44,413 bases of DNA from an uncultured Acetatifactor sp. (lineage in GTDB: Bacteria; Bacillota; Clostridia; Lachnospirales; Lachnospiraceae). The notes under the pieces were generated by a model. It was not told where the DNA came from and searched no databases. It worked only from the letters and a program-made list of their open reading frames with translations. Positions 17,314-25,272 of this stretch are shown piece by piece (within the stretch, counting starts at the first letter, position 1; every line of letters starts with the position of its first letter). The position numbers were made by a program, and so were the translations under genes. The stretch is from NCBI GenBank assembly GCA_947631615.1, contig CANRLX010000015.1:1-44413 (forward strand), written 5' to 3'.

Positions 17314-18417
17314 CTAAAATCCCCGATTGGTAGTCGCCGCGACGACGGAGAGACTGATCAGAAACAGAAGCATCGCCGTCCCCGTCACCCGAAACAGCAG
17401 CATCCCCGCATCCCCCGTGTGATTGGCGCAGGAGGTGATCCTTTTATCGCTGACGATCCCCAGAAACGCCGCTGCCGCCTTCAGCATAAGCGCCATAAGA
17501 AAAATCTTCAGCAGCGGAGCCGCGCACATTGCCAGCAGAAGGATCAAAAGCACCACCCCGATGCTGTTCTTGATCACCACCGTAGAGCCGACCACCAGCT
17601 CCATCACTCCGTCTGCAGCGCCTCCGATCCCCGGTATCGACGAGACCGCCCTCTGCAGCGCGGTGGCCTTCAGAGAGTCGACGACCGGACTGATCACCGC
17701 CTGGAAAACGCTGATGCCGGTCACCAGCCCAAGCGCCGCCTTCAAAATCCATCCGATCCCCTTCTCCAGAAGCTCGATCAAAAGCGTCAGCTTTTCCTCG
17801 ATCCAGATCCCGTTTACCACGGAGAGCAACACGCAGCTGTGGATCAGGGGGAGCACCATCCCCATCAGGACGGCCTCCACCCCGTAGATCAGCAAAAGCA
17901 TCAGCTGATAGGAGGCGCTCACCGTGGCGGTGCCTGTGGCGGCCCCCACCGCCAGCAGGTAGGTGGGCACCAGAAGGCGGATAAACAGAACGATATTTTC
18001 CAGCGTGTCCGCCGCCGTGTCCGCCGCCTGCATAAAGCACTTGAGAAGCACCGCCGCAAGCAGCAGATAGAGAAAGTAAAAGCTTAAATCCGCCACCTGG
18101 TGCCGGTCAAATACCTCCACAAAATGGGTCAGAAGGGCGGACACGATCCCCAGCACGATCAGCCAGACCAGGACATCCTTAAGCCCTGCTGCCAAAGACC
18201 CCATCCCCCCGATATTTCCCTTCAGGAAATGGGTGAAGGCCCCGATCACGTCCCCTGTCATGACCTCCGAGAGGAGCTCCTCCAGAGAGACGCCGGACTG
18301 GGGAAACAGCGTGCGCATCCCCTCCCTCAGCCTGTCCAGGTCGTACTCCTGCCAGAGATCGCCGATCTCTCCCACCCCGTCGGCACAGCTTACGGCTGCT
18401 GTCAAAAAGCTCCTCAT
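17314..18417 (-). CDS. spoIIIAE: stage III sporulation protein AE
   Basis: The 367-residue polytopic membrane protein is the largest SpoIIIA subunit. Sequence features are the N-terminal EYDLDRLREGMRTLFP, then many hydrophobic helices including LAVGAATGTATVSASYQLML and the conserved ALQRAVSSIPGIGGAADGVM near 255. It is somewhat shorter than Bacillus SpoIIIAE and the N-terminus lacks an obvious signal peptide, so the annotated start may miss a few residues or the protein may be naturally short. Sixteen bases separate it from spoIIIAD. Confidence 0.95.
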   Translation of the reverse strand: MRSFLTAAVSCADGVGEIGDLWQEYDLDRLREGMRTLFPQSGVSLEELLSEVMTGDVIGAFTHFLKGNIGGMGSLAAGLKDVLVWLIVLGIVSALLTHFVEVFDRHQVADLSFYFLYLLLAAVLLKCFMQAADTAADTLENIVLFIRLLVPTYLLAVGAATGTATVSASYQLMLLLIYGVEAVLMGMVLPLIHSCVLLSVVNGIWIEEKLTLLIELLEKGIGWILKAALGLVTGISVFQAVISPVVDSLKATALQRAVSSIPGIGGAADGVMELVVGSTVVIKNSIGVVLLILLLAMCAAPLLKIFLMALMLKAAAAFLGIVSDKRITSCANHTGDAGMLLFRVTGTAMLLFLISLSVVAATTNRGF

Positions 18418-18433
18418 ACCAACCCTCTCCCCT

Positions 18434-18820
18434 TCACATCAGGCCCTGTATCTGCTCGATCACGGCAAAGAGGATGGGGAGTCCCGCGAACATCACGGAC
18501 AGCTTCCCCAGGATCTCTATCTGGTCCGCCACCGCGCCAAAGCCACCGTCCTTGCAGATACCGGCGCTAAATTCGCATACATAGGTGATCCCGATCACCT
18601 TAAGAAGGGTGGAGAGATAGCCGTCCGCCCCTTCCAGATACAGCTTAATCCGCGACATCTGCCCCATCACCGCCTCCACCTGTCTCAGACAAAAGCAGAA
18701 GATCAGGACGCTGATGCCCACTCCGATATACACGCCGTACTCCGGCTTCTGCCCCTTAAACTGAGCCGCCAGAAGCACGCCCGTCACGCCAAGGATCCCC
18801 ACCTTCACAATCTCGGTCAT
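18434..18820 (-). CDS. spoIIIAD: stage III sporulation protein AD
   Basis: The 128-residue membrane protein shows the family pattern: EIVKVGILGVTGVLLAAQFK at the start, GVYIGVGISVLIFCFCL, then GYLSTLLKVIGITYVCEFSA and the C-terminal GLPILFAVIEQIQ. It resembles spoIIIAC in its first two helices. Its place between AC and AE is invariant in spore formers. Confidence 0.95.
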   Translation of the reverse strand: MTEIVKVGILGVTGVLLAAQFKGQKPEYGVYIGVGISVLIFCFCLRQVEAVMGQMSRIKLYLEGADGYLSTLLKVIGITYVCEFSAGICKDGGFGAVADQIEILGKLSVMFAGLPILFAVIEQIQGLM

Positions 18821-18839
18821 CCTCTTTTTCCCCCGATCT

Positions 18840-19034
18840 TCAGATCACAAACAGCTCCTGTATCGTCTTAAACAGATCATATATGTAGGGGACGATCCAG
18901 GTTAACACCAAGATCAGCCCCGCCAGACTCACCAGGAAGGAGTGCTCCTCCCTGCCGCTGTGCTTCAGCACCTGGCTCAGCACGGTGACTAAAATCCCCA
19001 CCGCGGCTATCTTAAAAATCAGATTCACTTCCAT
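18840..19034 (-). CDS. spoIIIAC: stage III sporulation protein AC
   Basis: The 64-residue protein has two transmembrane helices (IFKIAAVGILVTVLSQVLKH and SLAGLILVLTWIVPYIYDLF), matching SpoIIIAC in size and sequence. It lies 12 bases after spoIIIAB and 19 before spoIIIAD. Confidence 0.95.
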   Translation of the reverse strand: MEVNLIFKIAAVGILVTVLSQVLKHSGREEHSFLVSLAGLILVLTWIVPYIYDLFKTIQELFVI

Positions 19035-19046
19035 AGATACCTTCTC

Positions 19047-19565
19047 CTACAGCAACAGAATGACCAACAGCAGCCCGCTCATAGCACCGATGCCCAGAGC
19101 CACCCTGCTCTTGCCCGCAAGCTCTGCCTCCAGCCGATCCGCCGTCCTTGCAAGCTCGTCCCTCCCCTGCTCCATCCACTTGATCTGCATATCCCCCTCC
19201 GAGAAACCGCAATGAGCCGCAAACCGAAGAAAGCACTCCTCCTCCGTCCGGCGGATGGGCAGCGCGGCCAGGCACGTCCTCATTTTCTCCTGAAAGATCT
19301 CTCCAAATCCTCTCCCCGGGTCGTCGCGCATCTCCTCATAGATCTGGCGCAGGCAGCTTTGAAAGGGCTCCTCTGCGCGTTCGGCCACATGCCGGCAGCC
19401 CTCCGGCAGAGTCGCCCTGCCGTAGCGGATCTCGCCGATCAGCATCTCTAAAATTTCCCGCATACGCCTCACCGCCGAAAGTCTCCTGCAAAACTGCTGC
19501 CTGTACCACACCCCCAGCCCAAACGCCCCCGCCAATATCATGATCGTTCCCAGCAAGCGAAGCAT
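19047..19565 (-). CDS. spoIIIAB: stage III sporulation protein AB
   Basis: The 172-residue protein has an N-terminal hydrophobic helix (LLGTIMILAGAFGLGVWY), a helical middle with REILEMLIGEIRYGRATLPE and a C-terminal helix LGIGAMSGLLLVILLL. ATG 19565 was chosen because GGGGAGGAG lies four bases upstream; an in-frame GTG at 19583 has no better site. The first 77 codons overlap the extended reading frame of spoIIIAA. Confidence 0.93.
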   Translation of the reverse strand: MLRLLGTIMILAGAFGLGVWYRQQFCRRLSAVRRMREILEMLIGEIRYGRATLPEGCRHVAERAEEPFQSCLRQIYEEMRDDPGRGFGEIFQEKMRTCLAALPIRRTEEECFLRFAAHCGFSEGDMQIKWMEQGRDELARTADRLEAELAGKSRVALGIGAMSGLLLVILLL

Positions 19566-20496
19566 AGATCTCCTCCCCGTCACAGATCCTCAGAAGAGCG
19601 GGCCTTCCCTCTCTCCTGCCCAGAATGATACACAGCTCAAAGAGCCGTTCCCCGAAAAGGCGGCTGTCCCCAAGCTTTCTTCCCACATCCTCCAGCCCCT
19701 CCCCATGGACGGTGGCAAGGAGGCTGCAGCCGCAGGAGGAGGCCAGACAAAGCGCCTCCATATCCTCTCTGCCTCCCAGTTCGTCCACCGCGATCACCCG
19801 GGGGGACATGGAGCGCAAAAGCAGCGTCATCCCCAGCACCTTGGGACAGGCGTCCAGCACGTCGGTCCGCATCCCCACATCGTTCTGCGGCTGTCCCAGA
19901 TAGGCCCCCGCGATCTCCGACCGCTCGTCCACCAGTCCCACGCACATGCCCGCGGCGTACTTGTTTCCGTCCGAGATCTGACGCACCAGATCCCGAAGAA
20001 GCGTTGTCTTGCCGCAGCCCGGCGGCGAGACGATCAGGGTATTTTTCAGCCTCCCTGCGCGGTAGACATAGGGCAGCACCTCGTCCGCCGCCCCCTTTAT
20101 CTCATGGGAAATGCGAATGTTCATGGAGTGGATATGCTTCATGGTGCGAATACTTCCGTCGCCGTTTAAAACCACCTGTCCGGCGATCCCCACGCGATGG
20201 CCTCCCGGCACGGTGACAAATCCCTGTCTCAGCTCGTCCTCAAAGGCATAGAGCGAGTCGCGGCAGAGGTAATTTAAAAGCTCCGAAAGCTCCTCCTCGC
20301 TTGCAAGGAAACAATCCGGACCAAAGGGCACCGGACGCCCGTCCTTGTCCAAAAACCACTCGCGCCCTTTTCTGAGGACCGTGACCGGACGTCCTGCGCG
20401 CAGGCGGATCTCCTCCAGGCCCTCGCCGGATGCGGCCGCCCGCGCCCAAAAGGCCCGTCTCTCTGCGGGAAATATTCTCAGAAGCTCCTCCCCCAT
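19336..20496 (-). CDS. spoIIIAA: stage III sporulation protein AA (ATPase) with overlapping C-terminal extension
   Basis: SpoIIIAA is the secretion-type ATPase of the mother-cell channel. The 386-residue frame has EDELRQGFVTVPGGHRVG near 90, Walker A VSPPGCGKTTLLRDL near 160, the VGLVDERSEIAGAY block and Walker B VIAVDELGGREDM near 237. Family members usually end near residue 310, just after RPALLRICDGEEIY. Here there is no stop at that point and the frame runs 76 more residues (Gly/Arg-rich, no known match) inside spoIIIAB in a different frame. This may be real overprinting or a lost stop codon. Shine-Dalgarno-like GGGGGTGAGAGG precedes ATG 20496; a sigma-E-like promoter is upstream. Confidence 0.93.
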   Translation of the reverse strand: MGEELLRIFPAERRAFWARAAASGEGLEEIRLRAGRPVTVLRKGREWFLDKDGRPVPFGPDCFLASEEELSELLNYLCRDSLYAFEDELRQGFVTVPGGHRVGIAGQVVLNGDGSIRTMKHIHSMNIRISHEIKGAADEVLPYVYRAGRLKNTLIVSPPGCGKTTLLRDLVRQISDGNKYAAGMCVGLVDERSEIAGAYLGQPQNDVGMRTDVLDACPKVLGMTLLLRSMSPRVIAVDELGGREDMEALCLASSCGCSLLATVHGEGLEDVGRKLGDSRLFGERLFELCIILGRREGRPALLRICDGEEIYASLAGNDHDIGGGVWAGGVVQAAVLQETFGGEAYAGNFRDADRRDPLRQGDSAGGLPACGRTRRGALSKLPAPDL

Positions 20497-20525
20497 CCTC
20501 TCACCCCCACACTCTCTGATGTTCT

Positions 20526-20554
20526 ATATATATGAGGACTTGTACCGGATATTC
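20526..20554 (-). promoter_or_regulatory. sigma-E-like promoter of the spoIIIA operon
   Basis: Minus strand reads GAATATC (20554-20548), 13 bases, CATATATAT (20534-20526). Sigma-E sites follow the pattern KMATATT, about 14 bases, CATACAAT. spoIIIA is a sigma-E operon in Bacillus, so the match fits, though the spacer is one base short. Confidence 0.5.
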
Positions 20555-20573
20555 TTAATTTTTTGAAAAGGGG

Positions 20574-20605
20574 GAAGAACCTTTTGGGTTCTTCTTCTCT
20601 TTTTG
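20574..20605. terminator. hairpin in the spoIIIAA/trkA divergent region
   Basis: Arms 20574-20581 and 20587-20594 (GAAGAACC/GGTTCTTC) with a five-base loop, followed on the plus strand by a T-rich run to 20605. It lies outside both likely transcripts and may insulate the two divergent operons from antisense transcription. Confidence 0.35.
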
Positions 20606-20657
20606 GATAAAGTGTGGTAAACTATCTCTTATGTAATTATGCGTTTGCGAGGTTGCT

Positions 20658-22022
20658 ATGGATATTATCATTGTAGGCTGCGGCAAGGTGGGTTCCACTC
20701 TGGTCGAGCAGCTAAACGGAGAAAATCACAATATTGTCGTCATAGACGAGCGGGAGGAGAAGGTGAAGTCCATCACGGACGAGATGGACGCTATGGGCAT
20801 TGTGGGGAACGGCGTCAACTACCAGGTCCTTCTGGACGCGGGCATCCGCCACGCGGATCTTTTGATCGCGGTCACCGGATCCGACGAGCAGAATCTGCTC
20901 TGCTGTGTCATCGCCAAGAAGGCGGGCAACTGCAAGACGATCGCCCGGGTGCGCAACCCGATCTACAGCACGGAGCTGTCCTTTCTCAGAGAGGAGCTGG
21001 GGCTCGCGATGATCATCAACCCCGAGCTCACCGCCGCCGCCGAGGTCGCCCGCATCTTTCAGTTCCCCTCCGCCGTCAAGGTGGACACCTTCTCCAAGGG
21101 GCGCATCGAGCTATTGCACTTCCGCGTCACCAAGGACTGCCTTCTCAACAACTACGGCCTGATCCACGTCCGGAGCACCTTAAAATGCGACGTGCTGGTG
21201 TGCATGGTCACCCGCGGCGAGGAGGTGCTGATCCCCAGGGGCGGATTTGTGTTTCAGGAGGACGACGTGGTGGCGATCGTCTCCACCCCGCCGGAGGCCA
21301 ACCGCTTCTTCCAAAAGATCGGCATCGGCACCAGCAAGGTGCACACGGCAATGCTGGTGGGCGGCGGCACTATGGCCTACTATCTGGCGAGACGTCTTCT
21401 GGCCGTGGGCATCGACACCAAGATTATCGATTACAATAAAGAGCGCTGCGAAAAGTTAAGCGAGCAGCTCCCCAAGGCCACCGTCATCTGCGGCGACGGC
21501 ACCAACGAAAAGCTCCTTCTCCAGGAGGGGCTGGACTCGGTGGACGGCTTTGCCGCCCTCACCGGCGTGGACGAGGAAAATATCCTCCTGTCCCTGGTGG
21601 CAAGGAAAAATTCCAAGGCCAAGATCGTGACCAAGATCAATCGGGTCAATTTTAACAGCGTGCTGAGCGATATCAAGCTGGACAGCGCCACCTTCCCCAG
21701 ACTTCTCACCGCGGATGTGATCATCAAGTACGCCCGCTCCATGAACGCGTCTTTAAACAGCAATGTGGAGAACCTCTACAAGCTGGAGGATGGGCGCGCG
21801 GAGGCGCTGGAATTTTACATCAAGGAATCCTCCGCCGTCACCGACGTCCCGCTGGTGAAAATGCGCCTGAAAAAAAATCTGTTGATCTGCTCCATCACCA
21901 GGGGCAGCCAGGTCATCATACCGAGCGGTCAGGACGAGCTCAAGGTCGGCGACTACGTGGTGGTCGTTCTGACACATTCCAGACTGAATGACATCAAGGA
22001 TATTCTGGAGGATGAGAGATGA
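20658..22022 (+). CDS. trkA: Trk system potassium uptake regulator TrkA
   Basis: TrkA is the cytosolic NAD(H)/nucleotide-binding gating subunit of the Trk/Ktr potassium channel. The 454-residue protein is a tandem of two RCK-N/RCK-C units: Rossmann motif IIIVGCGKVGSTLVEQL at 3-19 and a second AMLVGGGTMAYYLARRL near 230, each followed by an RCK-C domain (PRGGFVFQEDDVVAIV and SGQDELKVGDYVVVV). Full length for the two-domain type. A possible extended -10 (TGGTAAACT, 20615-20623) is 35 bases upstream. Its TGA overlaps the trkH ATG (ATGA), so the subunits are translationally coupled. Confidence 0.97.
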   Translation: MDIIIVGCGKVGSTLVEQLNGENHNIVVIDEREEKVKSITDEMDAMGIVGNGVNYQVLLDAGIRHADLLIAVTGSDEQNLLCCVIAKKAGNCKTIARVRNPIYSTELSFLREELGLAMIINPELTAAAEVARIFQFPSAVKVDTFSKGRIELLHFRVTKDCLLNNYGLIHVRSTLKCDVLVCMVTRGEEVLIPRGGFVFQEDDVVAIVSTPPEANRFFQKIGIGTSKVHTAMLVGGGTMAYYLARRLLAVGIDTKIIDYNKERCEKLSEQLPKATVICGDGTNEKLLLQEGLDSVDGFAALTGVDEENILLSLVARKNSKAKIVTKINRVNFNSVLSDIKLDSATFPRLLTADVIIKYARSMNASLNSNVENLYKLEDGRAEALEFYIKESSAVTDVPLVKMRLKKNLLICSITRGSQVIIPSGQDELKVGDYVVVVLTHSRLNDIKDILEDER

Positions 22023-23467
22023 ATTTTTCGATCGTGCGTTTCATTGTGGGGTGGGTTTTGGAATTTGAGGCGGCCTTTCTTTTGCTGCCGGCAGTGGTAG
22101 GGATCCTGTACAGGGAACCCCTTCCCGCCCTCTGCTTTTTCGGAGTGGCTCTGCTCAGCCTGATCTGCGGCCTCCTCCTCAAGAGGTGGAGGCGTCCCTC
22201 ACAGACGGACCTCTACGCCAGGGAGGGGTTTGCATCCGTGGCTCTCAGCTGGCTGGTCATGAGTATCTTCGGCGCTCTCCCCTTTGTCCTCACCGGAGAG
22301 ATCCCCGGATTTATCGACGCTCTCTTTGAGACTTCCTCCGGTTTTACCACCACCGGAGCCAGCATCCTGACCGACGTGGAGGCGTTGAGCCACGCCAGCC
22401 TCTTTTGGCGCAGCTTTACCCACTGGATCGGGGGCATGGGCGTGTTTGTGTTCATTATGGCGATTCTCCCCCTGATGGGCGGCGGAACCACCATGAACCT
22501 GATGCGGGCGGAAAGCCCCGGCCCTTCCGTCGGCAAGCTGGTCCCCAGGGTCAAGGACACGGCCAAGATCCTCTACGAGATCTACATCGCCTTAACCGTT
22601 ATCGGGGCCGTCGTATACTGTCTCTGCGGCCTGAACCTGTTTGAATCCCTGACCACGATCTTCGGCACCGTGGGGACAGGGGGATTCGGCATCTACAATG
22701 ACAGCGTGGGAAGCTTCAGCCCGCTTGTCCAGAATATGATCACGCTCTTTATGATCTTAAGCGGGATCAACTACACCGCCTATTTCTGCCTGCTGCGCCG
22801 GCAGTTTCGGGAGGCCCTCTCCATAGAGGAGGTGCGCTTGTACCTGCTCATTATCCTGGGAAGCGTGGCGGTGATCACCTGGAATATCCACCACATGTAC
22901 CCCACCCTCTCGGAGACCCTGCGCCACGCCTTCTTTCAGGTGGGATCCATCATCACGACCACCGGATTCTCCACCACGGACTTTGACGTCTGGCCGCAGC
23001 TCTCCAAGACCATCCTGGTCCTTTTGATGTTCGTGGGAGCGTGCGCGGGAAGCACCGGCGGCGGCATCAAGGTATCCCGAATCCTCATCCTGTTAAAAAA
23101 CATCCGGCGGGAGCTCTCCACCATGATCCATCCGCGCCTGGTAAAAAAAATAAAGATGGACGGCCACGCGCTCTCCGACGAGACGCTCCGTTCCACCAAT
23201 GTTTTCATCGCGGTCTATTTTGTGATTTTGTTTGCCTCCGTGCTGATCCTGGGGATTGACAATTTTGACTTCACCACCAACTTTACGGCGGTGGTGGCGA
23301 CGCTGAACAACATCGGGCCCGGGCTGGAGCTGGTGGGTCCTACGCGAAACTTCGCCCTTTTCAGCCCGTTCTCCAAATGTGTGTTGATCTTTGATATGCT
23401 CGCAGGACGGCTGGAGCTGTTCCCCATGCTGATCCTCCTGATGCCGTCCTGCTGGAAAAAGTATTAA
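22019..23467 (+). CDS. trkH: TrkH family potassium uptake protein
   Basis: The 482-residue polytopic protein is the ion-conducting subunit of the Trk potassium system. The four pore-loop filter regions are visible: SSGFTTTGASIL near 103, GTVGTGGFGIYN near 220, IITTTGFSTTDF near 320 and LNNIGPGLELVG near 435; GACAGSTGGGIK near 340 is also characteristic. Each filter has the expected central glycine. It ends only 12 bases from the convergent transglutaminase-like gene, so no separate terminator fits between them. Confidence 0.97.
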   Translation: MNFSIVRFIVGWVLEFEAAFLLLPAVVGILYREPLPALCFFGVALLSLICGLLLKRWRRPSQTDLYAREGFASVALSWLVMSIFGALPFVLTGEIPGFIDALFETSSGFTTTGASILTDVEALSHASLFWRSFTHWIGGMGVFVFIMAILPLMGGGTTMNLMRAESPGPSVGKLVPRVKDTAKILYEIYIALTVIGAVVYCLCGLNLFESLTTIFGTVGTGGFGIYNDSVGSFSPLVQNMITLFMILSGINYTAYFCLLRRQFREALSIEEVRLYLLIILGSVAVITWNIHHMYPTLSETLRHAFFQVGSIITTTGFSTTDFDVWPQLSKTILVLLMFVGACAGSTGGGIKVSRILILLKNIRRELSTMIHPRLVKKIKMDGHALSDETLRSTNVFIAVYFVILFASVLILGIDNFDFTTNFTAVVATLNNIGPGLELVGPTRNFALFSPFSKCVLIFDMLAGRLELFPMLILLMPSCWKKY

Positions 23468-23479
23468 GTTTCCGTGATC

Positions 23480-25108
23480 TCAATATATGGAGGTATAGTG
23501 ATACACTCTATAGTATCCGCCTCCCAGATTTTCCACCTGGAGCAGTATCTCAAAGCTGCTCCTTTTCATTTCCTCCAGCGCTTTCGCGGCATAACCGGCC
23601 CGATAGCCGCCGTTGCTGTACTGCTGTTCGATGGCGGACCACAGAGACGCCGGCACCACGTTGACGAATTGGCGCTCTCCGGCTCCCTCTCTCTTGGTCT
23701 GCTCCAGGCAGTTGGCATTATAGGCGTCCAGGTTCCACAGCACATCCTCCGCCGAGATTCCGGCCTTTCGCAGGCCCGCCTTCTCCTCCTCCGTGAGCGT
23801 GTGGCTGTTGATCCCGCTGTCCCCGCCGCTCACAGGGCGCTCGCTCAAGTATGCCTCCCAGGTAAGCGGCTCTATGTGGGGTGTCACTTCCACTGCCGAC
23901 GGCTCCTGCACATCGCCCTCCGCTCCGCTGTGAGAGCTGCCGGCACAGGCCGGAAGATACACGGAGAGATCCCTGCGCACATGAGTCGCCAGAAATTCCT
24001 GGTCGGACTTGTTGAAATAGTCATAGGTGGAGGGATCCGTATCGTCCCACGTGACATCCAGGTTGCAGTAAGCGTCCTCCAGCCTCACAATATTCCAAGC
24101 GTGATTCTGTCCGGAATAACCGGTGCAGTAATAGCAGGGGATATTCAGCTTCTGCAGCAGGTATTGGCACGCCCTGGCGTAGCCGGCACACACAGTCTTT
24201 CCGTTTACCAGGGCACTGTACGCGCTCTGGCTCATGGGCGCGTCCGCGCTGTAATCCACCAGGGAGATCAGCGCGTCATGCACGTAGCGCTCCTTCTCAT
24301 AGTCATCGGCGAGCAGACGGGCGCTGCTCAAAATGTCCTCCGCTTTTGCCTCAAACTCCTGTCGGGACGCCTCCAGATCGTTGGCCGCGGCATTGTATTT
24401 CAGGGAAATCTCCACACACCGTCCGGACTGGGTATACTTACAGGAATAGCTGGTGTCCAGCCAGAAAAGCTCCGGATGATCGTTGTAGACCGCCTCAAAC
24501 ACATTCTTCAGCTGTGTGGCGGTCACCTCCACCGCCGGCGCAAAAAGCACCGTCAGATCCTGCGCGTTCGCGTAAATCTGCCGATAGAGCGTCTGCATAT
24601 TGGGCTCCAGCATCCCGTAGTAGGGATAATAGGCCGCATCGAAGGAAAGCTCCTCCCCCTCCGCGCCTGTGGAGAGAGAGCTCTGCAGATCGTCCGCCTC
24701 CGCGTCGGCGACCTCCTCTCCGCTCTCCTGAATGGGCACATACCCGTTCCTTCCGTTCACGCTCTCCGGTAGCGTCACATTCTCCTCGGCAGGCATCACA
24801 TAGCTGACGATCCCCTGGCGCAGACCGCTGGCAGGATCGTACACGGCTCCGCCGCCGGTTTCCTGGCCCTGCACATCCTCAGCCTCCTCCTTCAGCAGAT
24901 CCCCGAGGCCCAGTATGCCGCCCTCGCCGGGCGCACCCGCCCCGTACAGCGTGTCCGCGATAGACTGGGTCATGGAGGGGTTCAGCGCACAGACCAATAT
25001 CCCCAGACAGCCCAGCATCACCAGCACACATATTCCGTAAAAGATTCCCTTGATTATATTCAAACCGCTACCATACCTTTCCGGCCGCCGCTCTTTTGCA
25101 AACCACAA
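23480..25108 (-). CDS. membrane-anchored transglutaminase-like protein
   Basis: The 542-residue frame has one N-terminal transmembrane segment (about 20-43, IFYGICVLVMLGCLGILVCA), a Gly/Glu-rich low-complexity linker, then a transglutaminase-like domain with Cys307 (NGKTVCAGYARACQYLL), His336 (GQNHAWNIVRLED) and Asp351 (NLDVTWDDTDP). It shares the NDHPELFWLD-type block with the lipoprotein at 11143-12411. The active site probably faces outside the cell; substrate unknown. The start is uncertain: the frame opens with TTG at 25108 without a ribosome site, while TTG at 25063 (before NIIKGIFYGIC) has GAAAGG 12 bases upstream. A good promoter lies at 25161-25189. Confidence 0.85.
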   Translation of the reverse strand: MWFAKERRPERYGSGLNIIKGIFYGICVLVMLGCLGILVCALNPSMTQSIADTLYGAGAPGEGGILGLGDLLKEEAEDVQGQETGGGAVYDPASGLRQGIVSYVMPAEENVTLPESVNGRNGYVPIQESGEEVADAEADDLQSSLSTGAEGEELSFDAAYYPYYGMLEPNMQTLYRQIYANAQDLTVLFAPAVEVTATQLKNVFEAVYNDHPELFWLDTSYSCKYTQSGRCVEISLKYNAAANDLEASRQEFEAKAEDILSSARLLADDYEKERYVHDALISLVDYSADAPMSQSAYSALVNGKTVCAGYARACQYLLQKLNIPCYYCTGYSGQNHAWNIVRLEDAYCNLDVTWDDTDPSTYDYFNKSDQEFLATHVRRDLSVYLPACAGSSHSGAEGDVQEPSAVEVTPHIEPLTWEAYLSERPVSGGDSGINSHTLTEEEKAGLRKAGISAEDVLWNLDAYNANCLEQTKREGAGERQFVNVVPASLWSAIEQQYSNGGYRAGYAAKALEEMKRSSFEILLQVENLGGGYYRVYHYTSIY

Positions 25109-25160
25109 ATTTAGGGGAAACTAAGAAGGAGGTAATCCCCGCAGGAGAGCTCCCAATACC

Positions 25161-25189
25161 ATGATACCTCTCAAACGCCCCCTTGTAAA
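25161..25189 (-). promoter_or_regulatory. sigma-A-type promoter for the transglutaminase-like gene
   Basis: Minus strand: TTTACA (25189-25184), 17 bases, TATCAT (25166-25161), each five of six to consensus with ideal spacing. The transcript would have a leader of about 50-95 bases depending on which TTG start is used. Confidence 0.65.
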
Positions 25190-25202
25190 GAGGCTGCCGC
25201 AT

Positions 25203-25272
25203 CTTCTCACTGCGCCCCTTCTTCTCACGGTGCCGCTTTTCACCGCACCGCCTTTTTCTCACTGCGCCGCCT
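25203..25272. repeat. four imperfect short tandem repeats
   Basis: Four copies of a motif like TTCTCACTGCGCC (period about 17-19 bases; the second and third copies diverge) run through this stretch. The last copy includes the stop codon of the DUF4015 gene. It looks like local slippage duplication at a gene end; no function is evident. Confidence 0.5.

Noticed and set aside
25123..25140. AAGAAGGAGGTAATCC, resembling the complement of the 16S rRNA 3' end
   Set aside because: It looks like an ideal Shine-Dalgarno on the plus strand, but no plausible plus-strand gene starts after it and there is no surrounding rRNA sequence.
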